64,000 bases of DNA from Oscillibacter sp. PC13 (GCF_900115635.1 NZ_FOXE01000003.1:113286-177285), one strand, 5' to 3'. Shown: positions 52,882 through 61,786, counted from the first letter of the stretch. The notes: generated by a model not told the origin, from the letters alone. Made by a program: numbers and translations.

Positions 52882-53943
52882 TCACAGCGTCAGCTGTTCC
52901 ATGGGGTCCGCCGCATCCGCACCGCCGGGAATGGGCAGGTGCAGGTGGCCGTATGCCTTCTGGGTGACGCACCGGCCCCGGGGCGTCCGGGTCAGAAAGC
53001 CCAGCTGCATCAGGTACGGCTCGTACACATCCTCCAGCGTCACGGCCTCCTCCCCGATGGTGGCGGCCAGCGTCTCCAGCCCCACGGGGCCGCCGCCGTA
53101 GTTTTCGATGATGGCCCCCAGCATCCGCCGGTCAATGGGATCCAGCCCCAGATGGTCAATCTCCAGGGCGCACAGAGCCTGGTCCGCCACATCCCTTGTA
53201 ATCACGCCGTCGGCCTTCACCTGGGCGAAGTCCCGCACCCGGCGCAGCATCCGGTTGGCAATCCGGGGCGTGCCCCGGCTGCGGCGGGCGATTTCATAGG
53301 CACCCTCCGGCACGATGTCCACGTTTAAAATGGCCGCGGAGCGGGTGACGATTTCGCTCAGCTCCTCCGCCGTATACAGCTCCAGCCGCAGCGTCACCCC
53401 GAACCGGTCCCGCAATGGCGCGGACAGCTGGCCCGCCCGGGTGGTGGCGCCGATGAGGGTGAATTTGGGCAGATCCAGCCGGATGGAGTTGGCGGACGGC
53501 CCCTTGCCCACGATGATGTCCAGGGCATAGTCCTCCATGGCGGGGTACAAAATCTCCTCCACCGAGCGGTTCAGCCGGTGGATTTCGTCCACGAAGAGGA
53601 TGTCCCCCTCATTCAGGTTCGTCAAAAGCGCCGCCAGGTCGCCGGGCTTTTCAATGGCCGGGCCGGAGGTGATGCGGATGCCCGCCCCCATCTCCTGGGC
53701 GATGATGCCCGCCAGCGTCGTCTTGCCAAGGCCCGGGGGGCCGTGGAGCAGCACGTGGTCCAGAGCCTCCTGCCGCTTCCTTGCGGCGGCGATGAAGATG
53801 GCCAGGTTTTCCTTTGCCTTCTCCTGGCCGATATACTCCGCCAGCGTCTTGGGCCGGAGGGAGCCCTCCGCCGCGTCCTCCTGCAAGAAGGTCTTGGCCA
53901 CCAGCGGCTCTTCATAAATGTCGTTTCCAAAGTCGATGCTCAA
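52882..53943 (-). CDS. ruvB: Holliday junction helicase RuvB
   Basis: This 353-residue AAA+ motor moves Holliday junctions with RuvA. Walker [13 protein letters not shown], Walker [13 protein letters not shown], sensor 1 IGATTRAG and the C-terminal winged helix (FLTRTPRGR) are visible. A 54-residue membrane protein gene separates it from ruvA. Confidence 0.97.
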   Translation of the reverse strand: MSIDFGNDIYEEPLVAKTFLQEDAAEGSLRPKTLAEYIGQEKAKENLAIFIAAARKRQEALDHVLLHGPPGLGKTTLAGIIAQEMGAGIRITSGPAIEKPGDLAALLTNLNEGDILFVDEIHRLNRSVEEILYPAMEDYALDIIVGKGPSANSIRLDLPKFTLIGATTRAGQLSAPLRDRFGVTLRLELYTAEELSEIVTRSAAILNVDIVPEGAYEIARRSRGTPRIANRMLRRVRDFAQVKADGVITRDVADQALCALEIDHLGLDPIDRRMLGAIIENYGGGPVGLETLAATIGEEAVTLEDVYEPYLMQLGFLTRTPRGRCVTQKAYGHLHLPIPGGADAADPMEQLTL

Positions 53944-53955
53944 AGTGTCACTTCC

Positions 53956-54120
53956 TCAATACCGCAAAACGAAATAGAGCACATAGGCCCAACTCAAAAG
54001 GCCGTGGAAGATGGCCCAGCCCACAGACCGCCATGTGGTGTAGGAAATGACCATGGCAAGGCAGGAACCGAAGGTGATGCCGGTTTTGGCGGCTTTTTTC
54101 GTTTGTTCGTTCATACTCAT
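53956..54120 (-). CDS. Small membrane protein between ruvA and ruvB
   Basis: This 54-residue frame overlaps the ruvA stop by 4 bases (a second ATG lies 6 bases on) and ends 12 bases before ruvB. It encodes a Lys-rich N terminus and two likely membrane helices (about 15-28 and 33-52, ending in YVLYFVLRY). No family is recognised. Confidence 0.65.
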   Translation of the reverse strand: MSMNEQTKKAAKTGITFGSCLAMVISYTTWRSVGWAIFHGLLSWAYVLYFVLRY

Positions 54121-54722
54121 TTCACCATTTTCTTCAGGCTCTGCCGGATGATTTCCTCCAGCGGAAGGCCCTCCACGTCCACGCCCTTCAGGGCCTGGCC
54201 CACCTCCGCGCTGGAATAGCCCAGCACAGCCAGCGCCTGGGCGGCTTCCGCAGCCTTGCTGGAGAACATGGCCGATGCCGCAGCCCCCTTGCCGCCGGAG
54301 AAGTCCAGTCCGTTTGCCGTCTCCTTAGCCATCTTGTCCTTCAGCTCCAGGATGATCCGCTGGGCAATCTTCTTGCCGATGCCCGGGGCCGCCGTCAGGG
54401 ACTTTTCGTCCCCCGTGACGATGGCCATGGCCAGCGTCTCCGGCGTGCCCACGGAGAGGATTGCCAGCGCCGCCTTGGGCCCCACGCCGGAGACGCCGAT
54501 CAGCAGCCGGAAGCTGTTCAGCTCGTTCTGGGCGGCAAAACCGTACAGCTCGAAGATGCCCTCCCCCACGTTCAGGTGGGTATAGAGCTTCGCCCGCTGG
54601 CCCTTTTTCAGCTTTGCCAGGGTGTTGTTGGTGGTTTTGCAGGCGTAGCCCACGCCGCCGCAGTCCATGACGGCCAGATTCGGCAGAATCTCTGCCACCG
54701 TGCCGTCCAGATAGTAAAACAT
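54117..54722 (-). CDS. ruvA: Holliday junction DNA helicase subunit RuvA
   Basis: This 201-residue protein has the OB fold (MFYYLDGTVAEILPNLAVMD), the acidic pin region with FELYGF, helix-hairpin-helix motifs (LIGVSGVGPKAALAIL and APGIGKKIAQRII) and the C-terminal RuvB-binding domain (ALAVLGYSSAEVGQAL). Confidence 0.96.
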   Translation of the reverse strand: MFYYLDGTVAEILPNLAVMDCGGVGYACKTTNNTLAKLKKGQRAKLYTHLNVGEGIFELYGFAAQNELNSFRLLIGVSGVGPKAALAILSVGTPETLAMAIVTGDEKSLTAAPGIGKKIAQRIILELKDKMAKETANGLDFSGGKGAAASAMFSSKAAEAAQALAVLGYSSAEVGQALKGVDVEGLPLEEIIRQSLKKMVK

Positions 54723-54808
54723 ATGTGCCTCCTGTGGCTTCCTTCAGCCCGTTTGCATGTTCACCGCCAGCGGGTGGAAGCGGATTCCGCGGCCGCCGGC
54801 AGCCTGGT

Positions 54809-55318
54809 TCAAATGGTTTCCTTTGCCTCTGACACACTGGGCAGCCGTGAAGTGAAACTCCTTGCATGGCAAAGAGCCAACGCCAATGCGTCCGCTGCGT
54901 CGTCCGGGCGGGGCACAGCCTTCAGCTTCAAAAGCCGCTTTGTCATGTCCATTACCTGGCGCTTTTCCGCCTTGCCGTATCCGGTGACTGCCAGCTTCAC
55001 CTGCCCCGGCGTGTACTCGTACAGGGGAATGCCGCACTTCTCCGCGGCGTACAGGAGCACGCCCCGTCCATGGGCCACGGCGATGCCGGTGGTGAGGTTC
55101 GTATTGAAAAACAGCTCCTCAATGGAGATGACATCCGGCTTCAGCTGCCCGATGAGATCTTCCATGTCCGTGCCGATCTGGTAAAGTCTGCGGGAAAGGG
55201 GCAGTCCGGCGGGGGTAGTGATAGCGCCGTAGGTCACCATATGGACTTGTCCCCGCTCCGCCGTCACCAGGCCAAAGCCGATGGTGGCAATGCCGGGGTC
55301 GATGCCTAGAATCCGCAT
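54809..55318 (-). CDS. ruvC: Holliday junction resolvase RuvC
   Basis: This 169-residue endonuclease has the catalytic acids in RILGIDPGIATIGFG, SIEELFF, and DDAADALALAL. It cuts junctions moved by RuvAB. It is the first gene of the operon ruvC-ruvA-small-ruvB. Confidence 0.96.
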   Translation of the reverse strand: MRILGIDPGIATIGFGLVTAERGQVHMVTYGAITTPAGLPLSRRLYQIGTDMEDLIGQLKPDVISIEELFFNTNLTTGIAVAHGRGVLLYAAEKCGIPLYEYTPGQVKLAVTGYGKAEKRQVMDMTKRLLKLKAVPRPDDAADALALALCHARSFTSRLPSVSEAKETI

Positions 55319-55423
55319 GGAGCCTCCCCTTGCAGCATCCTGCCGGGAGCAGCGAAGGGCGCGCCTCCCGGCCGGTACAGAATCTTATCAAACTTCTATC
55401 AGGATTTGCCGATATTCCTATTC

Positions 55424-55452
55424 AGTATACCAAACTTTCCGCCCCTGTGCAA
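55424..55452 (-). promoter_or_regulatory. Sigma-A promoter of the ruv operon
   Basis: On the minus strand: TTGCAC, 17 bases, TATACT. No LexA-type box was recognised near it. Confidence 0.65.
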
Positions 55453-55458
55453 CCGCAA

Positions 55459-55496
55459 AAAAGGGCGCGCCCGGGAGACTGGGCGTGCCCTTTTTT
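55459..55496. terminator. Bidirectional terminator before the ruv operon
   Basis: AAAAAAGGGCGCGCCC and GGGCGTGCCCTTTTTT form a long stem around GGGAGACT with one mismatch and T runs both ways; it ends the DUF4179 gene. Confidence 0.92.
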
Positions 55497-55503
55497 GCGG
55501 GCG

Positions 55504-56907
55504 TTATTTGATGGCAATCACCACAGGGGGCTCCGCCGCGGTGGTGTGGGAAAAGCTGGGGCACAGCCACACCTCGTCTGCCGGGTAGTTCCGAAGGGGC
55601 AACACCTCGAAGAACTTCCCTTCCCCGGCCTTGTCATGGGCCTCCATCGCCGCCTCGTCGGTGATGGTACCCTCAAAATAGGGCGTTGTGACGACGGAGT
55701 GGCTGCCCATCTCGTAGGGGTTCCCTTCGGCATCATAATAGGTCATGCCGAAGAGCTGATAGAAGTGCAGTTCTTCCTCCTCCGGAGCGCTGAACTGGAC
55801 GATCCAGCCCCCGTCCTTCCGCTCCGCGCTGTACAGCTCCACCCCCTCCGGCAGTTTTTCGGCCGTCCGGTCCGCCAGATTCACGCGGATTCGCTCCATG
55901 TCCTTGTCCAGCCATTTGGCGCCGGTGATGTGGAGGGTCAGGTGGTCGCTGCGGCTGAAATAGGTGCTCTCCAGCCGGAAGGACCACATGGCGGGGCTGT
56001 CCGGGTCGCCGCTGCTGGAGATGCCGTTGGAGATGGGGGAAAACCGCTCCCCGTCCTCGTTCTCCAGATAGAATTCCAGACCCTCCAGCCAGGCCGTGTT
56101 GTTCTCGTCCCCGGCCACATTGATGCGCACGTGGGTGGGGTACACCTCCGCCTCCGTGACGGTGAGGGTCTGGCCGTCCAGGGTAAAGGAGCGGTTCACG
56201 GGAATCCGCTCGCCCTGCGCGGTGTAGGTGGGGTCAAATCGCAGGTCAAAGGTGAATTCCGCCAGAATGTCCGGCTCTTTTTCCTCCCGCTCGTCCAGGA
56301 TGGAGGACTCCGGAGCATCCCAGTCATAGGGCTGTTCCACATAAGTGGTAGCCCCGAAGGTCATGGTGAAGCCCTCCGGCACGTCGGCGTCCATATAGTC
56401 CAGGGTAAAGTGCAGCAGCGTTCCGGGCGCCTCCCGGTAATCCGCCCCCTGGACGGCGCAGTGCTGCTCCGGGGAGAAGTCCGGCATCTCCGCGGAGAGA
56501 TTGTCGTAGTCCCCCTTCAGAGTGAAAAAGATGTTCAGCTGCTTCTGGTCCACAATCACGTACTCCACGGTGGCGGTGATGCCGTTCACCGTCTGGGACT
56601 GGCCCATGGGCTGGACATAGTCGTTTTCCACTGCGGCGGAGAGGCTGGGCGACCAGGCCACGGCCTTGGCCAGCTCCCGCAGCACCGGCACGCCTCCGCA
56701 GGCGGCGGCAAAGGGCGGGAACAGGTTCACCAGCAGCACAAAGGCCGCAAAGCAGGCGGCCAGGCTCACGGCGGGGATGCCGAAAATCCGCTTCTTGTTC
56801 CGAACGGCTCTTTTTCGCGCCAGCGCCCGTTCCACTGTCCCCTCCAGCGCCGGGGGCGTCTCCTCCAGCGTTGCCAGCAGGGCGGCGTATTCCTCGTTCC
56901 GGGTCAT
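55504..56907 (-). CDS. DUF4179 membrane protein, probable anti-sigma factor
   Basis: This 467-residue protein has a cytoplasmic N terminus (1 to about 42), one membrane helix (VSLAACFAAFVLLVNLFP, about 47-64) and a large outer region with the DUF4179 pattern and Ig-like beta segments. It is encoded 4 bases overlapping the ECF sigma gene, a standard sigma/anti-sigma arrangement. The anti-sigma role is inferred from this context. Confidence 0.8.
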   Translation of the reverse strand: MTRNEEYAALLATLEETPPALEGTVERALARKRAVRNKKRIFGIPAVSLAACFAAFVLLVNLFPPFAAACGGVPVLRELAKAVAWSPSLSAAVENDYVQPMGQSQTVNGITATVEYVIVDQKQLNIFFTLKGDYDNLSAEMPDFSPEQHCAVQGADYREAPGTLLHFTLDYMDADVPEGFTMTFGATTYVEQPYDWDAPESSILDEREEKEPDILAEFTFDLRFDPTYTAQGERIPVNRSFTLDGQTLTVTEAEVYPTHVRINVAGDENNTAWLEGLEFYLENEDGERFSPISNGISSSGDPDSPAMWSFRLESTYFSRSDHLTLHITGAKWLDKDMERIRVNLADRTAEKLPEGVELYSAERKDGGWIVQFSAPEEEELHFYQLFGMTYYDAEGNPYEMGSHSVVTTPYFEGTITDEAAMEAHDKAGEGKFFEVLPLRNYPADEVWLCPSFSHTTAAEPPVVIAIK

Positions 56908-57383
56908 GTCGTCTCCTCCTCTCCCAGTTCCAGCCGCAAAAGGGCCAGCGCCCGGCGCTGCCGGGTGGCTGCCGTCCCCTGTGGGATGTTCAGCGCGGCG
57001 GCGGTTTCCGCCTGAGTGTACCCGGCGAAAAACCGCAGGATCACCACGGTCCGCAGCTCCTCCGGCAGACGGCCCACCGCCTCCTTCAAGGGCAGTCCGT
57101 CATAGGCGTCCGGCCCGGCGTCCTCCGGCAGGGCCTCCTCTCCGGTGCGGGCAAAGCGCTTGCGGCGGCGAAGCTCCTGATGGCAGGTGTTCATTAAAAT
57201 ACGGGTGATCCAGGTCTCGAAAAATTTCGGCTCACGCAGCGTCCGCAGCGCCCGCAGTGCCTGATACACCGCCTCGTCCACCGCCTCCAGGGCGTCGGCC
57301 TCGCTGCCCAGATACAGATATGCGGTCCGGTACAGGCGGCTTTTCAGTGCCTCCGTCCGAACGGCGAATTCCTCCTGGTCCAT
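56904..57383 (-). CDS. ECF sigma factor
   Basis: This 159-residue protein has sigma region 2 (LYRTAYLYLGSEADALEAVDEA) and region 4 (VVILRFFAGYTQAETAAALNIP then GTAATRQRRAL). Size and lack of region 3 fit extracytoplasmic-function sigma factors. GAGGAGGGGC precedes the ATG. Confidence 0.92.
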   Translation of the reverse strand: MDQEEFAVRTEALKSRLYRTAYLYLGSEADALEAVDEAVYQALRALRTLREPKFFETWITRILMNTCHQELRRRKRFARTGEEALPEDAGPDAYDGLPLKEAVGRLPEELRTVVILRFFAGYTQAETAAALNIPQGTAATRQRRALALLRLELGEEETT

Positions 57384-57476
57384 GGGCGCCCCTCCTCTCT
57401 TTTCTGTCTGTTAGATGAACATGGCGGCGGTTTTGTTTGCGGAAGGGAAAAAATTTTTGCGCAGCCCGCAAAGAAG

Positions 57477-57507
57477 AAAAAAATCAGCACGGCTGACGCC
57501 GTGCTGA
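57477..57507 (-). terminator. Terminator after xerD
   Basis: TCAGCACGGC and GCCGTGCTGA form a perfect 10-bp stem with a TGAC loop, followed on the minus strand by a run of T. Confidence 0.9.
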
Positions 57508-57517
57508 CGCAAAGTTC

Positions 57518-58402
57518 TTATGCCCGGGGATGCGCCTTCTGATACACATCCTTCAGCTGCTTTTTCACCACGTGGGTATAAATCTGCGTGGAGGAGATGT
57601 CCGCATGGCCCAGCATCTCCTGGATGGAGCGGAGGTCCGCGCCGTTTTCCAGCAGGTGCACGGCGAAGGAGTGGCGCAGGGTGTGTGGCGTGATGTCTTT
57701 TTCAATCCCCGCCTTCTCCTGATAGTGCTTGATGATTTTCCAGAAGCCCTGGCGGCTCATGCGCTCGCCGTTCATGTTGACGAAGAGGGCCCGCTCCCCA
57801 CTGTCGGCAATCAGCTGGGGCCGGATGTCCTTCACATAGTCCTGCAGGGCCTTCACCGCCACGTGGTACAGGGGGATGATCCGCTCCTTGCCCTTGCTCG
57901 CGCAGTGGATAAAGCCGGCGGCCAGGTTCAAATCGTCCAGATCCAACGAGATCAGCTCGCTGACCCGGATGCCTGTGGCGTACAGCAGCTCCAGCATGGC
58001 GTGGTCCCGGAATCCTTTAGCATCCACGCACTGGGGCTGCTCCAAAAACAGCTCCACTTCCTTGCTGGTCAATATCTCCGGGTATTTCCTCTCTGCCCGG
58101 CCGGCGGAGAGGCCCTTGGCCGGATTTGTCTTCACCGTGCCGGCAGAGACCATATAGTTGAAAAAGGACTTGATAGAGGCCAAAAAGCGGGTGATGGACG
58201 CGGCGGACTTCCCGCGGCCCTGCATCCAGCCCATATAGCCCTGAACCATCTCCGCCTTGGCCCGCTTCAGGTCGCAGCCCTGATGGTAACTCTGCAGATA
58301 TTCTGCAAACTGAGTCACATCCCGCAGATAGGAACTGACGGTATTGGGGGAAGCGTGCTTCTCCTCTGCCAGATATGTACCATATTCTGCAATATAATCC
58401 AT
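57518..58402 (-). CDS. xerD: Tyrosine recombinase XerD
   Basis: This 294-residue recombinase has the core-binding domain (YLAEEKHASPNTVSSYLRD) and the catalytic set: GIRVSELISLD, KGKERIIPL, HTLRHSFAVHLLENG, and LGHADISSTQIYTHV with the nucleophile Tyr. Length and sequence are close to typical Firmicutes XerD. It lies downstream of a spoIIM-like gene, a common clostridial arrangement. Confidence 0.93.
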   Translation of the reverse strand: MDYIAEYGTYLAEEKHASPNTVSSYLRDVTQFAEYLQSYHQGCDLKRAKAEMVQGYMGWMQGRGKSAASITRFLASIKSFFNYMVSAGTVKTNPAKGLSAGRAERKYPEILTSKEVELFLEQPQCVDAKGFRDHAMLELLYATGIRVSELISLDLDDLNLAAGFIHCASKGKERIIPLYHVAVKALQDYVKDIRPQLIADSGERALFVNMNGERMSRQGFWKIIKHYQEKAGIEKDITPHTLRHSFAVHLLENGADLRSIQEMLGHADISSTQIYTHVVKKQLKDVYQKAHPRA

Positions 58403-58428
58403 GCCGGGATGCCCCTCTCTCTCTTTTG

Positions 58429-59064
58429 TCAAACCGCCATATGCGCCAAAACCAGCCGCAAAAACACCGGCGACAAGCACAAATCCACACACACGCCTGC
58501 CAGCAGCACAGCTGTGCAGGCACAGGGCCGCATCCAGAATGCGCGGCCATATACCACCGGCGCCGTCCGCCGGCCTCTCCCAAAAGACACGGCGGCAAGC
58601 CCAAAGGCCGTCCCCCAAGAGGGAACCGCCAGCAGGAAAAATATCGGCAGCGTCACCAGGCAGCGAACACCAAACACCGCCAGCGCAAGCAACACGCCGT
58701 CGGTACCAAAGGCCGCCGTAAAGCAACTGACGGAAAAGGACAGGAAAAAGCCGTATGCCGCCGCTACACAGGGCAGCAGAACAATCCCAATGGACGCAAA
58801 GCCAAGGAAAAAAGCCAGCAGCGGATACCGAAAATAAATCACCAGCGTGGAAAGCACCGCTCCGGAGGAGAGCGCCATTTCACCGCCAAGCCGCACATAA
58901 TCTGACAAATAGCGCTTCAACTCAGAACCCGTGGTATCCGGCACCCGTCCTGCCAAGACCTGTCCCAAAATGACACCGGCGAAAAAAAACAGCGCCAGCA
59001 GGAACAGGCGCGGCAGCGGTGTTTCTTGAATACGGCCCTGATTTTTTCGCGTTCTCCAGTTCAA
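58429..59064 (-). CDS. SpoIIM-like membrane protein
   Basis: This 211-residue membrane protein has five or six hydrophobic helices; the segment FFLGFASIGIVLLPCVAAAYG (about 88-108) resembles the SpoIIM/DUF95 core, and the N-terminal helix is FLLALFFFAGVILGQVLAG. SpoIIM is part of the forespore engulfment complex with SpoIID and SpoIIP. Position directly before xerD supports it. Moderate certainty. Confidence 0.65.
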   Translation of the reverse strand: MNWRTRKNQGRIQETPLPRLFLLALFFFAGVILGQVLAGRVPDTTGSELKRYLSDYVRLGGEMALSSGAVLSTLVIYFRYPLLAFFLGFASIGIVLLPCVAAAYGFFLSFSVSCFTAAFGTDGVLLALAVFGVRCLVTLPIFFLLAVPSWGTAFGLAAVSFGRGRRTAPVVYGRAFWMRPCACTAVLLAGVCVDLCLSPVFLRLVLAHMAV

Positions 59065-59430
59065 TCTGCCTCACCTCGTCCTATCCGTATGCGGCAAGTG
59101 AGGCAATTATGAAACCGTTAACGTAAACCTTATTTAAATCTAATATAGTGCAATTCGCTTTCTTTATCAAGGAATTTGCTGGAATTTCTTCTTTTTTGTA
59201 ATTTATGACAAAATATTATGTAAACAATATTATGTAAACACAATAAACGGGCCGTCAATCAAACCGGTACATACTCCGGAGAAAGGGCAACATCTAGTAC
59301 CCTTCTCCGGAGATCCGCCCCAAATCTGCCATCTCCCCGCCCCACCCCGCTCTGTCGGACCGGGCGGGCCCAATGTCCCTCCCTCTTTTGAGAGAGCTGA
59401 AAATTTTGTGAAATATCACCAGCGGCAATT
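59065..59430. other. Intergenic region upstream of the spoIIM-like gene
   Basis: No gene is seen. It contains an AT-rich part with the 14-bp tandem repeat (59212-59239), and a stem-loop in which CTCCGGAGAAAGGG (59274-59287) pairs with CCCTTCTCCGGAG (59300-59312) with one bulge. A promoter for the spoIIM-like gene must lie in the AT-rich part, but no strong match was found. Confidence 0.5.
59212..59239. repeat. Tandem 14-bp repeat resembling a dif XerD arm
   Basis: AATATTATGTAAAC occurs twice head to tail. TTATGTAAAC equals 10 of the 11 bases of the XerD arm of Bacillus dif. Confidence 0.6.
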
Positions 59431-59844
59431 TCACTTATGCAGCTTCTTCCGCTTTACCCGGCGGCCGCGGCGGCTGCTCAGGAGCCCAGCCAGCAGTCCG
59501 CCTCCCAAGGCACACAGCAGGAGAATCCCGCCATGCCCCATCCAGGTAATGCCGTCCCAGCAGAGAAGCCCAACCGCAACCAGCACCGCAGTAAAACCGG
59601 CCGCCGCCAGCATCCCCCCTGCCAGCGTTCCAAGGGCAGAGCGCCGTGCGCAGAACATTCCCCCGGCAAAGGCCGACAGCACACAGCACACCGCCACCGC
59701 GGGAAAGCTTCGTCCCTCCGGCAGCGTTCCCTTCACCAAAAGAAGTGTCAGAAGAAGCTGGCTTGCAAGATATACGCCAAGTGACAAGAGGATTCCTGTT
59801 GCATAGACGGTCCAGGCCGCCGCCTGCTTGTGATTTTTTCCCAT
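59431..59844 (-). CDS. TIGR04086-family membrane protein
   Basis: This 137-residue protein has four membrane helices (for example GILLSLGVYLASQLLLTLLL, about 16-35) and a very basic tail (SSRRGRRVKRKKLHK). Size and place next to yajC match the TIGR04086 family of Clostridia, whose role is unknown. GGGGAGG before the ATG at 59844 is inside the hairpin at 59852-59896. Confidence 0.75.
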   Translation of the reverse strand: MGKNHKQAAAWTVYATGILLSLGVYLASQLLLTLLLVKGTLPEGRSFPAVAVCCVLSAFAGGMFCARRSALGTLAGGMLAAAGFTAVLVAVGLLCWDGITWMGHGGILLLCALGGGLLAGLLSSRRGRRVKRKKLHK

Positions 59845-59851
59845 AAAAATT

Positions 59852-59896
59852 CCTCCCCAGTTCATACGCTCTTACGAAAGCGTATGACTGGGGAGG
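59852..59896 (-). terminator. Terminator of yajC that also covers the next ribosome binding site
   Basis: CCTCCCCAGTTCATACGCT (59852-59870) pairs with AGCGTATGACTGGGGAGG (59879-59896) with one bulged base. On the minus strand it is followed by AATTTTTA. Confidence 0.75.
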
Positions 59897-59913
59897 GTGG
59901 TTTTATGAATGAA

Positions 59914-60303
59914 TCAGTCCTGCTTTTCCGTTTCTTCCGGAGCGGGAATCTCATCGACAGGCTCTTCAGGCAGTGCCTCGGCGGTCTGCTCCTCCGCCTT
60001 CTCGCCCTTCTTCTTATTCTTGGCCTGTGCCTCGCCGGTCTGGACACCGTTGGTGGAAACAGCCCACTTGGTAATCTCCATCCGGACACGATCCTCGCTG
60101 GTTTCAATGATGATGGTGTCCTGGTTCACCGTCACGATCTTGCCCACGATACCACCGATGGTGGTGATGACATCACCCTTCTTCAGGCTGCTGCGCATCT
60201 CCTCAGCCTGCTTTTTCCGCTTATTCTCCGGGCGAATCAGCATGAAGTAGAAAATGGCAAGCATGAGAAGCAGCATAAAAATGGTAGACATACCCTGATC
60301 CAT
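59914..60303 (-). CDS. yajC: Preprotein translocase subunit YajC
   Basis: This 129-residue protein has one membrane helix near the N terminus (IFMLLLMLAIFYFMLIRPE, about 8-26), the family motif KKGDVITTIGGIVGKI, and a long acidic/Lys-rich tail. It assists SecDF in protein export. It is 146 bases after tgt, with its own promoter. Confidence 0.95.
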   Translation of the reverse strand: MDQGMSTIFMLLLMLAIFYFMLIRPENKRKKQAEEMRSSLKKGDVITTIGGIVGKIVTVNQDTIIIETSEDRVRMEITKWAVSTNGVQTGEAQAKNKKKGEKAEEQTAEALPEEPVDEIPAPEETEKQD

Positions 60304-60347
60304 AGTCGTTTGAAACTCCTTTTTCTTTAAAAATTTGCAATAAAGTT

Positions 60348-60375
60348 ATTATATCAAACCCAGCGGGTTTTGCAA
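60348..60375 (-). promoter_or_regulatory. Sigma-A promoter of yajC
   Basis: On the minus strand: TTGCAA, 16 bases, TATAAT, about 45 bases before the yajC start. Confidence 0.65.
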
Positions 60376-60384
60376 GCTCTTTTA

Positions 60385-60414
60385 TTGATATCTGCAAAAT
60401 TGATATCTGCAAAA
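60385..60414. repeat. Tandem 15-bp repeat upstream of yajC
   Basis: TTGATATCTGCAAAA is repeated twice without a gap, just upstream of the yajC promoter and 36 bases after the tgt stop. Confidence 0.9.
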
Positions 60415-60449
60415 AGGTATGTTTTCGGCAGGAAAAATGGCTCTGTGCG

Positions 60450-61589
60450 TCATGACTCCGCCCGTTTTTCCAGCCGCCCGCTGTACCTGGCCCGGAAGTC
60501 CGCAAACGTCCCCTCGTCCAGATCCTTTCGGATGTTCGCCATCAAATCGTTGTAGAAATACAGGTTGTGCAGCACAGCCAGCCGCAGGGCCAGCACCTCG
60601 TCCGCCTTAAAGAGATGCCGCAGGTATGCGCGGGAAAAACTGCGGCACACCGGGCATTGGCAGCTCCCGCTGACAGGCCGTTCGTCGGTGGTGTATTTCT
60701 CGTTGAGGATGTTGACGGTCCCCTCCCAGGTGAAGAGCTTGCCGTGGCGGCCGTTGCGGGAGGGCATTACGCAGTCGAAGAAGTCCACCCCCCGGCTGAC
60801 AGCTTCAATGATATTGCTTGGGGTGCCGACGCCCATAAGATACCGGGGCTTTTCCTTTGGCATATAAGGCTCCACCACGTCGATTATCTCGTACATGACC
60901 TCCGCCGGCTCTCCTACCGCAAGACCCCCGATGGCAAAGCCGTCGCAGTCGATTTTGGCAATCTGCTGCATATGCCAGGCCCGCAGGTCGGCAAAGGTGG
61001 CGCCCTGGTTGATGCCGAAGAGCATCTGCTTTGGATTCACGGTGTCCGGCAGGCTGTTCAGCCGGTCGTGCTCCGCCTTGCACCGCTCCAGCCACCGCAG
61101 CGTCCGCTCCACGGAGGCCTTGGCGTACTCGTACCGGGCCGGGTTCTCCACGCACTCGTCAAAGGCCATGGCGATGTCGCTGCCCAGGTTGGACTGAATC
61201 TGCATGGACTCCTCTGGCCCCATGAAAATCCGGTGGCCGTCGATATGAGAGGCAAAGGTGACACCCTCCTCCTTGATTTTCCGCAAAGATGCCAGAGAAA
61301 ACACTTGGAACCCACCGGAGTCCGTCAGAATGGGACCGTCCCAATCCATAAATTTATGAAGGCCGCCCATCTGCCGCACAATCTTGTCGCCAGGCCTCAG
61401 ATGCAGGTGATAGGTGTTGCTCAGCTCAATCTGGCAACCCACCTCCTTCAGGTCATGGGCGGAGACGCCGCCCTTGATGGCGCCCTGGGTCCCCACGTTC
61501 ATGAACACCGGCGTTTGAACCACACCGCCGTGGGCACAGGAAAAACGGCCACGTCTGGCATGGCCTTCCGTCTTGATCACTTCAAACAT
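60450..61589 (-). CDS. tgt: Queuine tRNA-ribosyltransferase (TGT)
   Basis: This enzyme of about 379 residues exchanges guanine 34 for a queuosine precursor in tRNAs with GUN anticodons. It has HGGVVQTPVFMNVGTQGAIKG, the catalytic Asp in ILTDSGGFQVFSL, GGLAVGEP, DCVMPSRNGRHG and the zinc site C-x-C-x-x-C (SCQCPVCRSFSRAYL). The ATG at 61589 gives the usual length. Confidence 0.95.
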   Translation of the reverse strand: MFEVIKTEGHARRGRFSCAHGGVVQTPVFMNVGTQGAIKGGVSAHDLKEVGCQIELSNTYHLHLRPGDKIVRQMGGLHKFMDWDGPILTDSGGFQVFSLASLRKIKEEGVTFASHIDGHRIFMGPEESMQIQSNLGSDIAMAFDECVENPARYEYAKASVERTLRWLERCKAEHDRLNSLPDTVNPKQMLFGINQGATFADLRAWHMQQIAKIDCDGFAIGGLAVGEPAEVMYEIIDVVEPYMPKEKPRYLMGVGTPSNIIEAVSRGVDFFDCVMPSRNGRHGKLFTWEGTVNILNEKYTTDERPVSGSCQCPVCRSFSRAYLRHLFKADEVLALRLAVLHNLYFYNDLMANIRKDLDEGTFADFRARYSGRLEKRAES

Positions 61590-61747
61590 ATCATCATACT
61601 CTCTCTTATTCTTCATTTGCTCAGGTGGTGACACCCATCCACCGCGCTTTACGCACCAACGTCCGTACATGAGACAGTGGCTGAGATTTTATGATATCAC
61701 ATACAGCCCCACTGCGCAAGGAAAAGCCGCTCGCTTCTCAGAGCAGG

Positions 61748-61786
61748 AAAAAAGCGCGTCTCTGCAGTGTACGGAGGCGCGCTTTT
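61748..61786 (-). terminator. Possible terminator between the hotdog gene and tgt
   Basis: AAAAAGCGCG and CGCGCTTTT flank a 19-base loop; on the minus strand the stem is followed by TTTTTTCC. Confidence 0.6.

Noticed and set aside
55330..57015. A 561-codon plus-strand frame
   Set aside because: It is antisense to the DUF4179 gene and runs through a bidirectional terminator.
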